7,270 nt of DNA from Frankiales bacterium (GTDB taxonomy: Bacteria; Actinomycetota; Actinomycetes; JAFAQI01): the NCBI GenBank assembly GCA_019246495.1, contig JAFAQI010000268.1, forward strand, positions 1 through 7,270. Direction: 5' to 3'. A program made the position numbers and the translations under genes. The notes below the pieces were generated by a model, which was not told the origin of the DNA, searched no databases, and saw nothing but the letters and a program-made list of their open reading frames with translations. Shown here piece after piece: positions 6,873-7,270 of the stretch. Positions within the stretch are counted from its first letter, which is position 1. Each line of letters starts with the position of its first letter.

Positions 6873-7270
6873 TCAGAAAACCGTGATCTTCCGGTGACCC
6901 TTGCTCGGGAGCGTCGCCTTGTTGCCGACCCAGGTCGCGACGTACGTCGTGGTCCGGGTGACCCGGAAGGCGTGCGCCCAGACGCCGAACGAGTCGGTCG
7001 TCACGGTCACCGCGTGGCCAGTGCCGCCGTTGGCGAACTTCGGTGTGATGCGCACCTTGGCGCCGGCGATGGAGTGCCCGCCGGTCACCGTGCTGAGCCG
7101 GCCGGTGAGTGCGACCTTGTGGCCGGCGTGGACCTTGTGGACCGTCGACAGCACGGTCAGGCGGGTGGCGGCGCGAGGACGGACGGATGTCACCGCCGGT
7201 GCGCCGTGGCCGCCGACGTCGGTGACCGCCGCGATGGCCAGCGAGTAGAGGTCGCCGTCATTCAGGCCGG
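6873..7270 (-). CDS. Secreted or surface protein C-terminus with fibronectin-III remnant and Ig-like domain, 5' partial
   Basis: Only the last 131 residues are in the window. The frame is open to the right edge, so the in-frame GTG at 7193 is not the start. The first residues read GLNDGDLYSLAIAAVTDVGG, matching the end of a fibronectin type III domain (the GLxxGxxYxxxVxAV strand). A short linker leads into an Ig-like beta-sandwich of about 95 residues: TRLTVLSTVHKVHAGHKVALTGRL at the start, then AGAKVRI, VTTDSFGVW and TTYVATWVG, ending KITVF at the TGA (6873-6875). Such domains occur as spacers or binding modules in exported actinobacterial proteins. There are no cysteines and no C-terminal anchor in this part. 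What the upstream domains do cannot be seen. It ends 127 bases before the ftsH start, with only a trivial 4-bp stem after the stop and no clear terminator. Confidence 0.8.
   Translation of the reverse strand, partial: GLNDGDLYSLAIAAVTDVGGHGAPAVTSVRPRAATRLTVLSTVHKVHAGHKVALTGRLSTVTGGHSIAGAKVRITPKFANGGTGHAVTVTTDSFGVWAHAFRVTRTTTYVATWVGNKATLPSKGHRKITVF

Noticed and set aside
6873..7193. GTG at 7193 as the start of a separate 106-residue protein
   Set aside because: The upstream codons continue in frame with a good fibronectin-III ending and no stop up to the right edge, and there is no signal peptide after the GTG.

Overview
The window is high-GC DNA with strong G/C preference at third codon positions. 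Its secreted proteins have actinobacterial-style Sec signal peptides, and one carries a fibronectin/Ig-type repeat fold. Together these point to a member of the Actinomycetota; I cannot fix the class or genus. There is no RNA gene, CRISPR array, transposase or integrase, and no gene-free stretch longer than about 130 bases.

Layout: (1) Bases 2-1267, + strand: the 3' part of a covalent-FAD oxidoreductase of the berberine-bridge-enzyme (BBE) family, whose N-terminus lies left of the window. (2) Bases 1266-1315: a perfect 50-bp palindrome between two convergent genes, probably a bidirectional terminator. (3) Bases 1324-6745, - strand: three genes read right to left. The first is a divergent FtsH-type membrane AAA+ zinc protease starting at TTG. 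The second, 7 nt downstream, is a large exported protein with Asp-box (BNR-like) repeats, a von Willebrand A domain and a C-terminal membrane anchor. The third, 69 nt further on, is a small secreted protein with four cysteines, preceded by a structured leader. (4) Bases 6746-6872: the ftsH leader, with three small dyads in a row. (5) Bases 6873-7270, - strand: the C-terminal end of a secreted or surface protein with a fibronectin-III remnant and an Ig-like domain, cut by the right edge.

How the genes may work together: the FtsH-like protease and the anchored vWA protein are almost certainly co-transcribed and probably translationally coupled. The small secreted protein may belong to the same unit. 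A cytoplasmic-facing membrane protease linked to an extracellular adhesion or sensing protein suggests a cell-envelope module, with the protease controlling quality or turnover of membrane-anchored partners. This is inference from gene order. The most unusual observations are this gene pairing, the FtsH pore and Walker A substitutions, the 50-bp palindrome, and the structured leader before the small secreted protein.
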